A stretch of DNA of 60,290 bases from an uncultured Flavobacteriaceae bacterium (GCA_947489085.1 CANLCJ010000028.1:1-60290), one strand, 5' to 3'; positions 36,601 through 45,570 are shown, numbered from the stretch's first letter. The notes: generated by a model not told the origin, from the letters alone. Program-made: numbers and translations.

Positions 36601-38854
36601 GCAAATAAGTACAGACGGCGGTATAACATGGAATAATCTTGCAGACGATGCCAACTACAGTGGCACAAATACAACAAACTTAAACATTATTAACACCCCA
36701 CTAACATTTAATAACTTTCAATACCGTACCAGTATACAACGCGCTGGTAACAGTTGTGGTCTCATTTCAAATCCCGCAACTTTAATGATAAGTCAGTTGC
36801 CTGTAATTAATACGCCAAGACCTACGGATCTTGTACAGTGCGACGACGATGACGCTGCAACTCTTGGGTTTAGTATATTTAATTTAAACGAAGCCAACAG
36901 TGAAATCTCTTCCAATGCTTCCAATGAAACATTTACCTATTACGAAACCGAAGCAGCAGCCCGAATTGGAGACGAGTCTACTGTCGATTTTATAACAGAT
37001 CCTATAGCTTACGAAAATCAAACAAACGGTACCGATACTGTTTGGGCAAGAGTTGTAAATAGTGCAGGATGTTTTGAGGTTGCCGAAGTGCAATTAACGG
37101 TATCCACGTCTGCTTCTCTTCTCAACAATATACAAGTGCAAGAATTTTTTGAATGTGATGATTTTATAGATGCAGATAATGGTAACAGAGATGGTATTGC
37201 AACATTCAACTTTTCTAGTGCAGATGCTCTAATAAGACAAGAATTAAATAACCAAGGACGTCCAGATTTAACACCTATCTATTTCCGCAGTTTAGAAGAT
37301 GCATTTTCCGAGCTCAACGCCATACCAAACGCAGAAATAAGCACCTACAGAAATACAACTCCAAATGCTCAATCCATTTACGTAAGAGTAGATGATGCCA
37401 ATGGCTCCAACGATTGTTTAGGTTTAAGAGCTTTAATAGAACTAAATGTAGAAGCCCTACCTGTAGCAAACCCTGTAACTGTAACACCTTTATGTGATGA
37501 CAATAGTAACGATGGTATTGAAGTTTTTGACACCTCTAATCTAGAAACAACGCTATTAGGATCACAAAACCCTAGTGATGTCAATATTACATATTTAACT
37601 ATCAATAACCAAGGTCAAGTTCAAGCATTAAGAGATAGCAATGGAACAGTTATAAATAGTCCTTTTCCAAACAGCTTCTCCACAACAACACAAACAGTTA
37701 TAGCCCGCGTTACTAATACAACAACGGCAGACCCTGATGGCCCTTGTTTTGATGAAACGTCCATAACATTTACCATAGATAGACAACCCATAGCCAATCC
37801 TCTAGCAGACCAAGTGGTCTGTAATGGAGATGCCGGAGATATAGACACAGATGATTTTTTTCCTTTCGATACTTCTACTTTTAGTAATACTGTACTTGGT
37901 AACCAAACAGGTTTTGATATTAGATACAACTACACAGACGAAAATGGAACAGTTATAACAGACAGTCCCACATTACCAAATCCATTAGTATCAGCCAACC
38001 AAACACTACAAATAGATGTTATAAATCCTAGAAATACAACTTGTATAGCTAGTACAATGGTGTCGCTAATTGTAAATCCTTTACCAGAATTTCAAGTAGA
38101 ATCTCCCAGAATTGTATGCACATCAGACCCTACATTTCAGGTAGATTTAGAACCTTTAGAGACAGACCCTACGGAAGTGTTTACATACGAATGGCTAAGA
38201 TCAAGCATAGACAATAGCGTAACAAACGAATTTATATCCAATAACCGTTCAATAACCGTTTCTACACCTGGCATTTATACCATAACACTAACAAAAACAG
38301 ATGGCACAGCATGTTCCAGATCTCGAGAAATAGTTGTAGACGCCTCAGAAATCGCTAATCTAACTGAAGATGCTGTAACTATAGTAGACCTTTCAAACAA
38401 CAATTCTGTTACTGTAGATCCTACAAATTTAGGGATGGGCAATTACGATTACGCGCTACAACCTGAAGAAGAGCTAGGCAGTAGCCCTATATTTCAAGAC
38501 AGTCCAGTTTTTAACAATCTAAGAGCCGGATTCTATACGCTATTTGTAAGAGAAGAAATATGCGGTACAGTAACTTTAGATATTGCCGTTATTGGACGCC
38601 CTAGCTTCTTTACACCAAATGGAGATGGCTTCAACGACCTATGGCAAATAAGAGGCATTAGCAGTACCAACCAACCCGATAGCGTCGTATTTATTTACGA
38701 TAGGTATGGGAAACTGCTTAAACAATTATTAGCCAGTTCGAATGGCTGGGATGGCACATTTAATGGGCAACCCATGCCTACAGACGATTACTGGTTTAAC
38801 GTAACACTAGAAGACGGAAGAAGCCTAACAGGACATTTTACTTTAAAGCGTTAA
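33647..38854 (+). CDS. Giant IgGFc-binding-like/TSP3 protein, T9SS type B cargo
   Basis: 1735 residues from ATG 33647; the TTG two codons upstream is unlikely. A signal peptide (to KGFAQ) precedes an IgGFc-binding-like N-terminal domain (about 30-450; EGESYIIATERFD, SNKPIVVNCGSANGSF). Calcium-binding thrombospondin type 3 repeats follow (DTDGDGIINNLDVDNDNDG, DSDGDGVKDEFDLDSDNDA, and more), then Cys-acidic repeats like those of the upstream gene (VQCDDDD, FECDDFID, PLCDDNSNDG). It ends in a type B T9SS domain (SFFTPNGDGFNDLW, GWDGTFNGQPMPTDDYWF). A large cell-surface protein, probably adhesive, 118 nt after its relative and likely co-expressed. Confidence 0.93.
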   Translation: MPKYSPTNFIVFLLLLLSLKGFAQLSQRHYIPPLTNALDVSASPSEQFIYISTPSNVDVSYTIMPVGESPENYITGNVSNANPATIAIGDGPSTQLFIPAASTSSVFDDKGYIIEAAAPVYVSIRMIAGNGFQAGALVSKGVSALGNTFRVGAFSNEANQESLLNFVSVMATEDDTQIAFSDIPTGTIIENHTGGLPINITLNEGESYIIATERFDKPINAEALIGALVSSNKPIVVNCGSANGSFGPSGGRDYGIDQIVGVDKVGSEYIFVRGNGLDEFENILIVAHTNNTTVNVNNDGRIATLNAGEHLIIEGDNYSSNGNMYVETNNPVFAYQGIGGTEGAANQGLFFVPPISCESRGNIENIPDIDFIGTTEFIEDSGVSIVTRVGADVRVRSSNSSATIALGRPSPVEGNSSYETYRLTDLRGNITIEGNDELYVAYFNVSGAATSGSFYSGFPSIPEISFDSNVQTFGNCVPVRLVASNENLFDSFEWQIDTGSGFATPTGGNNTQPSFMATEPGTYRLITRIDCTNETFESVQIPLPLCPEDTDGDGIINNLDVDNDNDGIPNCTESLGNVSIDLSNISAPVLTFQDGTQNSSITSSSVTSVTAGNTPNTGNFRSTIAGNSNLQNNLTLNFTEPVNIRFDEDTAIPHTPIDEEIFSAQILPSNLNITLVDPDNRLLIDSDFDGVFETGVAQISGSQIRFKINPTPRGSTPFAFFANQVDAFIFTHEAPDATQNSVFNGFVNLTCFTRDSDGDGVKDEFDLDSDNDAVPDFIEHQGTFVPLSGVDDNSDGLDNIYDINAISIDTDTDGIVDVFDVDSDNDGITDLFETSAFNTSITGLIDANSDGIIDTGANFGANGWVDTMETTPDSGLLNADANLDPDGDTVFSQIDVDSDGDNCNDVTEAGFPDPDEDGVFGTGIPTVNPNTGMVTAATGVPDPDYAIAAPITISQQPQFSTFPVCENANTTASILFDTPITSIQWQISTDGGITWNNLADDANYSGTNTTNLNIINTPLTFNNFQYRTSIQRAGNSCGLISNPATLMISQLPVINTPRPTDLVQCDDDDAATLGFSIFNLNEANSEISSNASNETFTYYETEAAARIGDESTVDFITDPIAYENQTNGTDTVWARVVNSAGCFEVAEVQLTVSTSASLLNNIQVQEFFECDDFIDADNGNRDGIATFNFSSADALIRQELNNQGRPDLTPIYFRSLEDAFSELNAIPNAEISTYRNTTPNAQSIYVRVDDANGSNDCLGLRALIELNVEALPVANPVTVTPLCDDNSNDGIEVFDTSNLETTLLGSQNPSDVNITYLTINNQGQVQALRDSNGTVINSPFPNSFSTTTQTVIARVTNTTTADPDGPCFDETSITFTIDRQPIANPLADQVVCNGDAGDIDTDDFFPFDTSTFSNTVLGNQTGFDIRYNYTDENGTVITDSPTLPNPLVSANQTLQIDVINPRNTTCIASTMVSLIVNPLPEFQVESPRIVCTSDPTFQVDLEPLETDPTEVFTYEWLRSSIDNSVTNEFISNNRSITVSTPGIYTITLTKTDGTACSRSREIVVDASEIANLTEDAVTIVDLSNNNSVTVDPTNLGMGNYDYALQPEEELGSSPIFQDSPVFNNLRAGFYTLFVREEICGTVTLDIAVIGRPSFFTPNGDGFNDLWQIRGISSTNQPDSVVFIYDRYGKLLKQLLASSNGWDGTFNGQPMPTDDYWFNVTLEDGRSLTGHFTLKR

Positions 38855-39027
38855 AAGTTCGCAATGTTATTACTTGTATGTGATGAATTGTATTAAGACA
38901 TCAGTTAACGTGGTAGTATTATCCTATGCATTTAAATGCACCACAAAAAAATATAATACAAAAAAATTAACTCACTTTTATCTGTGGTGTTGCAGCGATA
39001 GCACTAAAAAAGTAACTATATAAGTTG

Positions 39028-39035
39028 TAATTTTG
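39028..39035 (+). promoter_or_regulatory. uvrB -7 box
   Basis: TAATTTTG fits TAnnTTTG and ends 4 nt before the ATG at 39040, implying a leaderless or very short-leader mRNA. Confidence 0.55.
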
Positions 39036-39039
39036 CAAA

Positions 39040-41043
39040 ATGCAATTTAAAATAGAATCTGAGTTTAAACCAACAGGAGATCAACCCAATGCTATAAAAG
39101 AATTAGCAAGCGGCATTACCTCCAACGAAAAATACCAAACCCTACTTGGTGTTACAGGATCTGGTAAAACATTTACAGTAGCAAACGTTATACAAGACGT
39201 ACAACGCCCTACTCTGGTTTTAGCACACAATAAAACACTTGCCGCACAACTGTATTCAGAATTCAAACAGTTTTTTCCAAATAATGCTGTAGAATACTTT
39301 GTGTCTTACTACGATTATTACCAACCAGAAGCCTACATCCCTGTCTCTGGTGTTTACATAGAAAAAGACCTCTCCATTAACGAGGAAATAGAAAAAATGC
39401 GACTAAGTACCACCTCTTCCCTACTATCAGGAAGAAGAGATGTACTTGTTGTAGCCTCTGTATCTTGTTTATATGGTATTGGTAACCCTATAGAATTTCA
39501 AAAAAATGTAATTACGATAGAACGCGATCAAGTAATTTCAAGAACAAAGTTATTACACCAACTCGTGCAAAGTCTTTATTCGCGTACAGAAGCAGAATTT
39601 AAACACGGTAATTTTAGAATTAAAGGCGATACTGTAGATGTTTTTCCCAGTTATGCAGATAACGCATTTCGCATCCATTTTTTTGGAGACGAAATTGAAG
39701 AAATTGAAGCTTTCGATATACAAACAAATAATGTGGTAGAGCGTTACGACCGCTTAAACATCTACCCTGCTAACATGTTTGTAACCTCTCCTGAAGTGCT
39801 ACAAAACGCCATAAAAGACATACAAGACGATCTTGTAAAACAGCACGACTATTTTAAAGATATAGGAAAACATCTTGAAGCAAAACGTTTAAAAGAACGT
39901 ACTGAGTTCGATTTAGAAATGATTAGAGAGTTAGGCTATTGCTCTGGTATAGAAAATTACTCCAGATACCTAGATGGCAGAGCGCCAGGTACACGCCCAT
40001 TCTGCCTCTTAGATTATTTTCCAGACGATTACCTTATGGTAATAGACGAAAGCCATGTAACTGTATCGCAAGTACACGCTATGTATGGAGGAGACCGAAG
40101 CAGGAAAGAAAATTTAGTGGAATACGGTTTTAGGCTGCCCGCAGCGATGGACAACCGCCCTCTAAAATTTGAAGAGTTTGAAGCCTTGCAAAATCAAGTG
40201 ATTTACGTTAGTGCAACTCCAGCAGATTATGAGTTGCAAAAAACAGATGGCATATACATAGAACAAGTTATTAGGCCTACTGGATTATTAGATCCGATAA
40301 TAGAAGTACGCCCAAGCTTAAATCAAATAGATGATTTAATAGAAGAAATTCAAATTCGTGTAGAAAAAGACGAACGCACTTTGGTAACAACTTTAACCAA
40401 ACGTATGGCTGAAGAGTTAACCAAATATCTAGACCGCATACAAATTCGCTGCCGTTATATACATAGTGATGTAGATACCTTAGAGCGCGTAGAAATTATG
40501 CAAGATTTGCGAAAAGGTTTGTTCGATGTCTTGGTTGGGGTTAATTTGCTTAGAGAAGGTTTAGATTTGCCTGAAGTTTCTTTGGTCGCAATTTTAGATG
40601 CCGATAAAGAAGGCTTTCTTAGATCTAACAGATCTTTAACTCAGACTGTGGGAAGAGCGGCTCGAAACCTAAATGGCAAAGCCATAATGTATGCCGATAA
40701 GATTACAAATAGCATGCAGCAAACTATAGATGAAACCAATTATAGGCGCGAGAAACAAATTGCTTACAACACAAAACACAAGCTCAAGCCAAGAGCCTTA
40801 AATAAAAGTTTAGATAGTGTTTTGGCTAAAAATTCTGTAAGTACCTATAGTTACGAGTTAGAAGCTGCAAAAGCTGCCGAACCTGAAAGTGAATACCTAT
40901 CCAAACCAGAACTGGAGAAAAAAATTCGGGAAAAACGAAAATTAATGGAAGCAGCAGCAAAAGCCTTAGACTTTATTGTTGCCGCACAACTTAGAGACGA
41001 GTTAAAAGCATATCAAGGTAAATTAGAAAAACTAAAGGCATAA
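39040..41043 (+). CDS. uvrB: Excinuclease ABC subunit B
   Basis: 667 residues, full length. Walker A LGVTGSGKTFTVAN, the beta-hairpin segment YYDYYQPEAYIP that probes damaged DNA, MVIDESHVTVSQVHAM, helicase motifs VGVNLLREGLDLPEV and QTVGRAARN, and a C-terminal UVR domain (AKALDFIVAAQLRDEL) that binds UvrC. It loads the incision complex in nucleotide excision repair. It has its own promoter and no clear SOS box. The UvrC-like fusion at 4803 is a possible partner, but canonical uvrA/uvrC are not in the window. Confidence 0.98.
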   Translation: MQFKIESEFKPTGDQPNAIKELASGITSNEKYQTLLGVTGSGKTFTVANVIQDVQRPTLVLAHNKTLAAQLYSEFKQFFPNNAVEYFVSYYDYYQPEAYIPVSGVYIEKDLSINEEIEKMRLSTTSSLLSGRRDVLVVASVSCLYGIGNPIEFQKNVITIERDQVISRTKLLHQLVQSLYSRTEAEFKHGNFRIKGDTVDVFPSYADNAFRIHFFGDEIEEIEAFDIQTNNVVERYDRLNIYPANMFVTSPEVLQNAIKDIQDDLVKQHDYFKDIGKHLEAKRLKERTEFDLEMIRELGYCSGIENYSRYLDGRAPGTRPFCLLDYFPDDYLMVIDESHVTVSQVHAMYGGDRSRKENLVEYGFRLPAAMDNRPLKFEEFEALQNQVIYVSATPADYELQKTDGIYIEQVIRPTGLLDPIIEVRPSLNQIDDLIEEIQIRVEKDERTLVTTLTKRMAEELTKYLDRIQIRCRYIHSDVDTLERVEIMQDLRKGLFDVLVGVNLLREGLDLPEVSLVAILDADKEGFLRSNRSLTQTVGRAARNLNGKAIMYADKITNSMQQTIDETNYRREKQIAYNTKHKLKPRALNKSLDSVLAKNSVSTYSYELEAAKAAEPESEYLSKPELEKKIREKRKLMEAAAKALDFIVAAQLRDELKAYQGKLEKLKA

Positions 41044-41110
41044 TACATGCGCTTAGTTTTTCTAATTATCAATTGTATGTAAGTAGAAAAAGTTTGCTAA
41101 CATTAATTAT

Positions 41111-41530
41111 TTAGTTGTATTGTGTTTTAAAGATATCTATTAAAACATCTGGTGGTACTATTTTATTAGGAAAACTTTCCATTAAATACAATACCTTAGA
41201 TATAGATTCATGGCTTAAGCCCATTCTTAAACCAAAATTATATAATTTTATAACACCTTGAGACTTGTTAGGTTCCTCATCATGTTCCTGCTCTATATTC
41301 ATTAATAATACGAGCCTGTGAAATTGTACAATGCGTTCGCTATGAGATTTTAAATGCGAGTAATTTACAGGGTGCGCAATTAAATAATTAAAATCATCTC
41401 GCGATACTTCCAACTGTTTTGCAACACCTAATAAAAAATTATATTCAATATCTTTAATGTCTTTTTTGTCGTATTGTGCGAAAGCTATCATTTCGGACAA
41501 AAGACTGAGTTTCTCTACTTTATTAATCAT
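41111..41530 (-). CDS. TerB-like helical protein
   Basis: 139 residues, all-helical pattern. KVEKLSLLSEMIAFAQYDKKDIKDIEYNFLLGVAKQLEV matches the start of TerB-like (tellurite resistance/DjlA) domains, with an acidic metal-site-like segment. The second half (VVLLMN-like helix and GLRMGLSHESISKVL) is specific to flavobacterial versions. Function unknown; in related genomes it is often next to uvrB, sometimes mislabelled as UvrB. It converges on uvrB. Confidence 0.7.
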   Translation of the reverse strand: MINKVEKLSLLSEMIAFAQYDKKDIKDIEYNFLLGVAKQLEVSRDDFNYLIAHPVNYSHLKSHSERIVQFHRLVLLMNIEQEHDEEPNKSQGVIKLYNFGLRMGLSHESISKVLYLMESFPNKIVPPDVLIDIFKTQYN

Positions 41531-41899
41531 ACTCTACAGGGTTTTTTTATTCTCTCTTAAATTTACGCATAAAGGGTTTTTCTTTATCGTCGATTTTAGG
41601 TGTCTTGTCGAAAAAGCAAGGGTAATTCGTCGATTTTTTTGACGATTTTATCAAATCGTTATTTTTTTCATCTAAAATAATTGCATCTAATCCAAACGCT
41701 TCAATTGTAAACAATAACTAATATTTCAACTATAGAACATTGATTACCAGATAATTAAATAATAAAATTTAGAAGAAAATTATGCGTAAATCCTATTTCA
41801 TTTTAAACTACCTTTGCGAACATTGCAAAACGCTAGAAACACAACATGGCCATAGCAAAATCGATGAAATGCATTCGGCTATAAATTAAAAACAACAAC
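41531..41899. other. Divergent intergenic region with promoter and leader ORF
   Basis: 369 bp. A short direct repeat CGTCGATTTT (near 41590 and 41631) sits in sequence rich in small inverted repeats (TCGTCGATTTTTTTGACGATTT). The -7 box TACCTTTG lies at 41809-41816. A 12-codon ORF (41846-41884; MAIAKSMKCIRL) lies between that box and the DUF1456 gene and may be a leader peptide or chance. Confidence 0.4.
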
Positions 41900-42178
41900 A
41901 TGACCAATAATGATATTTTAAAGAAATTAAGAGTTGCTTTAAAATTAAGAGACGACGAAATTGTAAAGATATTAGCTCTTGTAGATTTTAGAATTTCTAA
42001 GAGCGAATTAGGTGCTTTTTTTAGAAAAGAAGACCATCCCAAATACATGGAGTGTGGAGACCAAATATTACGGAATTTTTTAAATGGTCTGGTAATTCAT
42101 TTAAGAGGTCCTATGCCAGACAAACGAAAAGAAAGCAGTAAAAAATCTCCAAACGAAAAAAAGAGTAACACTAAATAA
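41900..42178 (+). CDS. DUF1456 family protein
   Basis: 92 residues. NNDILKKLRVALKLRDDEIVKIL and the second related half FRISKSELGAFFRKEDHPKY match DUF1456, which in full length (about 150-160 residues, for example E. coli YehS) contains two such repeats. Here the second repeat reaches ECGDQILRNFLNGLVIHLRG and then a lysine-rich tail, the usual short flavobacterial form. Function unknown. Its 3' end overlaps a bidirectional terminator shared with sucC. Confidence 0.8.
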   Translation: MTNNDILKKLRVALKLRDDEIVKILALVDFRISKSELGAFFRKEDHPKYMECGDQILRNFLNGLVIHLRGPMPDKRKESSKKSPNEKKSNTK

Positions 42179-42192
42179 GCGTTACTCTTTTT
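42158..42192. terminator. Bidirectional terminator (DUF1456 / sucC)
   Basis: 12-bp arms AAAAAGAGTAAC (42158-42169) and GTTACTCTTTTT (42181-42192), 11-nt loop that includes the DUF1456 stop. Confidence 0.85.
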
Positions 42193-42228
42193 AAGTTTAA
42201 TAGTTTATTAAGAATAGTTAAGTAAAGT

Positions 42229-43419
42229 TTAAGCTAAAACCTCTTGAACTTTATCTGCTGCTTCTTGGAATTCTGTAGCACTTAGCACATCTAGTCCAGA
42301 ATTATCTATTAATTCTTTTGCTATATCTGCATTAGTACCTTGTAATCTTACAATAATAGGCACAGTAATATTACCCATATTTTTATAAGCATCGATAACC
42401 CCTTGAGCTACACGGTCGCATCTTACAATACCACCAAAAATATTTATTAAAATGGCTTTAACTTCAGGATCTTTTAAAATTATTTTGAAGGCTGCTTCTA
42501 CTCTAGCTGCATCTGCAGTACCTCCTACATCTAAAAAGTTAGCTGGCTCTCCACCTGCTTGCTTAATTAAATCCATGGTTGCCATAGCTAAACCAGCTCC
42601 ATTTACCATACACCCTACATTACCATCTAAGTCTACATAGTTTAGACCAACTTCTTTAGCCTCAACCTCAACAGGGTTTTCTTCACGTAAATCTCTTAAT
42701 GCTTCGTAATCTTTATGTCTGTACAACGCATTATCGTCTATAGTTACCTTAGCATCTACAGCTAAAATTTTATTGTCACTTGTTTTTAACACAGGGTTAA
42801 TTTCAAATAAAGACGAATCAGACTTTACATAAGCTGTGTATAAAGCCGCAACAAACTTTGTCATTTCTTTAAAAGCCTGTCCTGATAAACCTAGATTAAA
42901 AGCAACACGTCTTGCTTGGAAAGGTAATAACCCAACAGTATCATCAACTTCTTCTGTAAAAATTAAGTGTGGTGTCTCTTCTGCAACAGTTTCAATATCC
43001 ATACCACCTTCAGTAGAATACATAATCATATTTTTACCTGTAGCACGGTTTAAAAGTACAGACACGTAAAACTCTTCTGTTTCACTTTCACCTGGATAGT
43101 ACACATCCTCTGCAACCAAAACTTGGTGTACACGTTTCCCTTCGGCAGAAGTTTGAGGCGTTACCAAATCCATTCCTATAATTTGTCCTGCAATATCCTC
43201 TACCTCTTGTATATTTTTAGCAAGTTTAACCCCGCCACCTTTACCACGGCCACCAGCGTGTACCTGAGCTTTAATAACATGCCAGCTTGTACCAGTTTCA
43301 GATGTTAATTGTTTTGCAGCTGCAACAGCTTCTTGAGCATTTTGTGCCACAATACCTCTTTGAATGCGTACACCGAAACTATTTAATATTTCTTTACCTT
43401 GATACTCGTGTAAATTCAT
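42229..43419 (-). CDS. sucC: Succinyl-CoA ligase (ADP-forming) beta subunit
   Basis: 396 residues. The ATP-grasp N-terminal part (MNLHEYQGKEILNSFGV, KAQVHAGGRGKGGGVKLA) and the C-terminal CoA-ligase part (GCMVNGAGLAMATMDLI, PANFLDVGGTA, NIFGGIVRCD) are complete. It makes ATP from succinyl-CoA in the TCA cycle with SucD, which is not adjacent here, as is usual in Flavobacteriia. Leftward, single gene, shares a terminator with the DUF1456 gene. Confidence 0.97.
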   Translation of the reverse strand: MNLHEYQGKEILNSFGVRIQRGIVAQNAQEAVAAAKQLTSETGTSWHVIKAQVHAGGRGKGGGVKLAKNIQEVEDIAGQIIGMDLVTPQTSAEGKRVHQVLVAEDVYYPGESETEEFYVSVLLNRATGKNMIMYSTEGGMDIETVAEETPHLIFTEEVDDTVGLLPFQARRVAFNLGLSGQAFKEMTKFVAALYTAYVKSDSSLFEINPVLKTSDNKILAVDAKVTIDDNALYRHKDYEALRDLREENPVEVEAKEVGLNYVDLDGNVGCMVNGAGLAMATMDLIKQAGGEPANFLDVGGTADAARVEAAFKIILKDPEVKAILINIFGGIVRCDRVAQGVIDAYKNMGNITVPIIVRLQGTNADIAKELIDNSGLDVLSATEFQEAADKVQEVLA

Positions 43420-43577
43420 AATATGTTATGTCGTTTTTTTAAGAAAAACAAATGTAAATAAACAGCACTAATTATTCTAATAAATAAACGAGTTAATATT
43501 GCTTTTAACCTATTGGTTTTTATTAATTGTTAATTATTTAACACTATGTTTAATTTGTATAATTTTTAGATATTTGT

Positions 43578-43606
43578 TTGTTTTTCATAGCAAAAAAATA
43601 TCTTTG
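43578..43606 (+). promoter_or_regulatory. lysA promoter (TTG-N18-TATCTTTG)
   Basis: TTG (43578-43580) and TATCTTTG (43599-43606) with an 18-nt spacer form the best Bacteroidota promoter in the window. The TSS near 43612 excludes the long upstream start and supports ATG 43628. Confidence 0.75.
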
Positions 43607-43627
43607 TCGAAAATTAATAATATAGAG

Positions 43628-44863
43628 ATGGAACATAACCAATTGGTAAAAATTGCTAATGAATTTGGAAGCCCAGTATATGTTTATGATGCTGAGAAAA
43701 TTGAGTCGCAATATAAAAGATTAACAAACGCTTTTAAATCGGTAAAACACCTAAAGCTTAACTATGCCGTTAAAGCACTGTCTAACATATCTATATTAAA
43801 ACTGTTTAAGAAACTAGGTTCTGGTATAGATACAGTATCCATACAAGAAGTAAAATTAGGATTGGCTGCTGGTTTTACACCAGATCAAATTATTTACACT
43901 CCTAACGGTGTCTCTTTAGATGAAATTGAAAAGGCAGCTAAACTGGGCGTAAAAATAAATATAGATAACCTCTCTATTTTAGAGCAATTTGGTACAAAAC
44001 ACCCGAAAACACCTGTTTGTATTAGAATTAACCCTCATGTTATGGCGGGCGGAAATGCTAATATTTCTGTAGGGCATATCGATTCTAAGTTTGGAATTTC
44101 TATTCACCAAATTCCACATTTACTACGTATTGTAGAAAATACCAAAATGAATATTAATGGTATACACATGCATACAGGTAGTGATATTTTGGATATTGAT
44201 GTGTTTTTATATGCAAGTGAAATTTTATTTGATACTGCTAAACAGTTTAAAAATTTGAAATTTATAGATTTCGGATCTGGTTTTAAAGTACCATATAAGC
44301 CTGGAGATATTGAAACAAACGTAGAAGAATTAGGCGAAAAATTGTCTGCAAAATTTAACGCATTTTGCAAGGCGTATGGTAGCGATTTAACACTTGCTTT
44401 CGAGCCTGGAAAATTTTTAGTTAGTGAATCTGGTCATTTTTTAACAAAAGTAAATGCTGTTAAACAAACCACATCTACCGTATTTGCACAAGTAGACTCT
44501 GGTTTCAACCATTTAATTAGACCTATGTTTTACGGGTCTCATCATGAAATAGATAACATTTCTAATCCTGAAGGTAGAGAGCGTTTCTACTCTGTAGTGG
44601 GTTACATTTGCGAAACCGATACTTTTGGAAATAACAGACGCATTACGGAGATTACAGAAGGCGATATTTTACGCTTTAAAAATGCCGGAGCATACTGTTT
44701 TTCTATGGCCAGTAATTACAATTCTCGTTTTAGACCTGCCGAAGTACTTTGGTACAATGGCAAAGCACATTTAATAAGAAAACGTGAAGTGTTCGAGGAT
44801 ATTATACACAACCAAATAGAAGTGGATTTTTCCACTAAAAAAACTAAAACGGCCTCTGTATAA
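43628..44863 (+). CDS. lysA: Diaminopimelate decarboxylase
   Basis: 411 residues from ATG 43628. The ORF extends 43 codons upstream, but that part is hydrophobic and precedes the promoter. It is a fold type III PLP enzyme: LNYAVKALSNISIL (PLP-binding Lys), GIHMHTGSDI, DFGSGFKVPY, AFEPGKFLV and ICETDTFG with a C-terminal AGAYCFSMASNYNSRFRP. It decarboxylates meso-diaminopimelate to lysine and works in the same pathway as dapD at 17260. Monocistronic with a perfect terminator. Confidence 0.96.
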   Translation: MEHNQLVKIANEFGSPVYVYDAEKIESQYKRLTNAFKSVKHLKLNYAVKALSNISILKLFKKLGSGIDTVSIQEVKLGLAAGFTPDQIIYTPNGVSLDEIEKAAKLGVKINIDNLSILEQFGTKHPKTPVCIRINPHVMAGGNANISVGHIDSKFGISIHQIPHLLRIVENTKMNINGIHMHTGSDILDIDVFLYASEILFDTAKQFKNLKFIDFGSGFKVPYKPGDIETNVEELGEKLSAKFNAFCKAYGSDLTLAFEPGKFLVSESGHFLTKVNAVKQTTSTVFAQVDSGFNHLIRPMFYGSHHEIDNISNPEGRERFYSVVGYICETDTFGNNRRITEITEGDILRFKNAGAYCFSMASNYNSRFRPAEVLWYNGKAHLIRKREVFEDIIHNQIEVDFSTKKTKTASV

Positions 44864-44883
44864 TTACAGAAGGTCTATATATA

Positions 44884-44920
44884 AAAACAGCCCAATACTT
44901 TAAAAGTATTGGGCTGTTTT
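44884..44920. terminator. Terminator between lysA and the T9SS mini-cargo
   Basis: Perfect 17-bp arms AAAACAGCCCAATACTT and AAGTATTGGGCTGTTTT with a 3-nt loop, serving convergent genes. Confidence 0.92.
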
Positions 44921-44946
44921 ATTTATTCTCTTTTTGGTATTATAAT

Positions 44947-45312
44947 TTATTGTTTTAAAAATCGAGAAGATACTACACCTCTGTTTGTTACAACAGATAT
45001 AATATAGGAGCCGGGTGACAAGTTACCCATATTTATAAACGGCGCATCATTCTCAATTTGCTTAACGCGTTGCCCTGCTGCATCAGATATAGTAATGGCA
45101 TCGATACGCAATTGGCTTGATAAGCTTAACTTTAGCACATCTTTTACAGGATTTTCTAAAATACTAAATGCTGCTTCTTCTGGCGTAATTTCTGTTAATG
45201 CAGACGTTTCGTTAAGTGGTGTTGTTTCTGTTGGATTTGTAGTTGCAGTCTTGTTTTGCGCAAATGAAAATGTTGAAATGCACAAACCCATTAATAGTAG
45301 TGTTCTTTTCAT
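44947..45312 (-). CDS. Minimal T9SS type A sorting-domain protein
   Basis: 121 residues. It consists of a signal peptide (to FSFAQ), a 30-residue Thr/Glu-rich linker, and a complete type A T9SS C-terminal domain (about 48-121: ILENPVKDVLKLSL, AITISDAAGQRVKQI, LSPGSYIISVVT, SSRFLKQ). There is no other folded domain, so the cargo is essentially a tagged linker. It may be a processed peptide, a decoy/assembly factor, or a remnant of a larger cargo whose domain was lost in frame. Confidence 0.88.
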   Translation of the reverse strand: MKRTLLLMGLCISTFSFAQNKTATTNPTETTPLNETSALTEITPEEAAFSILENPVKDVLKLSLSSQLRIDAITISDAAGQRVKQIENDAPFINMGNLSPGSYIISVVTNRGVVSSRFLKQ

Positions 45313-45528
45313 AGATGGTAATGCAAGGTTTTGAGGGTTTTAAATAAGTAACGTTAATTAATCAATAGTATGTCTTATGGTTAGTGGTTCTATTTAATAT
45401 TTACGTAGCATTAGTTATATATGGATCATTGAAACTAATATTTTTTTAATTATTCGTGTGTAAATATGATAATTTCGCAACAAAAATACTAATATTATAT
45501 TGATTATCACTATTTTAATGCTAAACAA

Positions 45529-45553
45529 AAAACCCTGCAAATTGCAGGGTTTT
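45529..45553 (-). terminator. glyA terminator
   Basis: Perfect 12-bp arms AAAACCCTGCAA and TTGCAGGGTTTT with a 1-nt spacer. Confidence 0.88.
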
Positions 45554-45570
45554 AATAGTATTATAAAAAG

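Noticed and set aside
28614-38000. Many long minus-strand reading frames inside the two T9SS giants
   Set aside because: They mirror the biased codon use of the sense genes, have low-complexity Ser/Leu/Val-rich products, no starts with promoters and no known families.
41846-41884. 12-codon leader peptide as an attenuator for the DUF1456 gene
   Set aside because: No run of a single amino acid codon and no paired terminator/antiterminator hairpins were seen after it, so chance is as likely.
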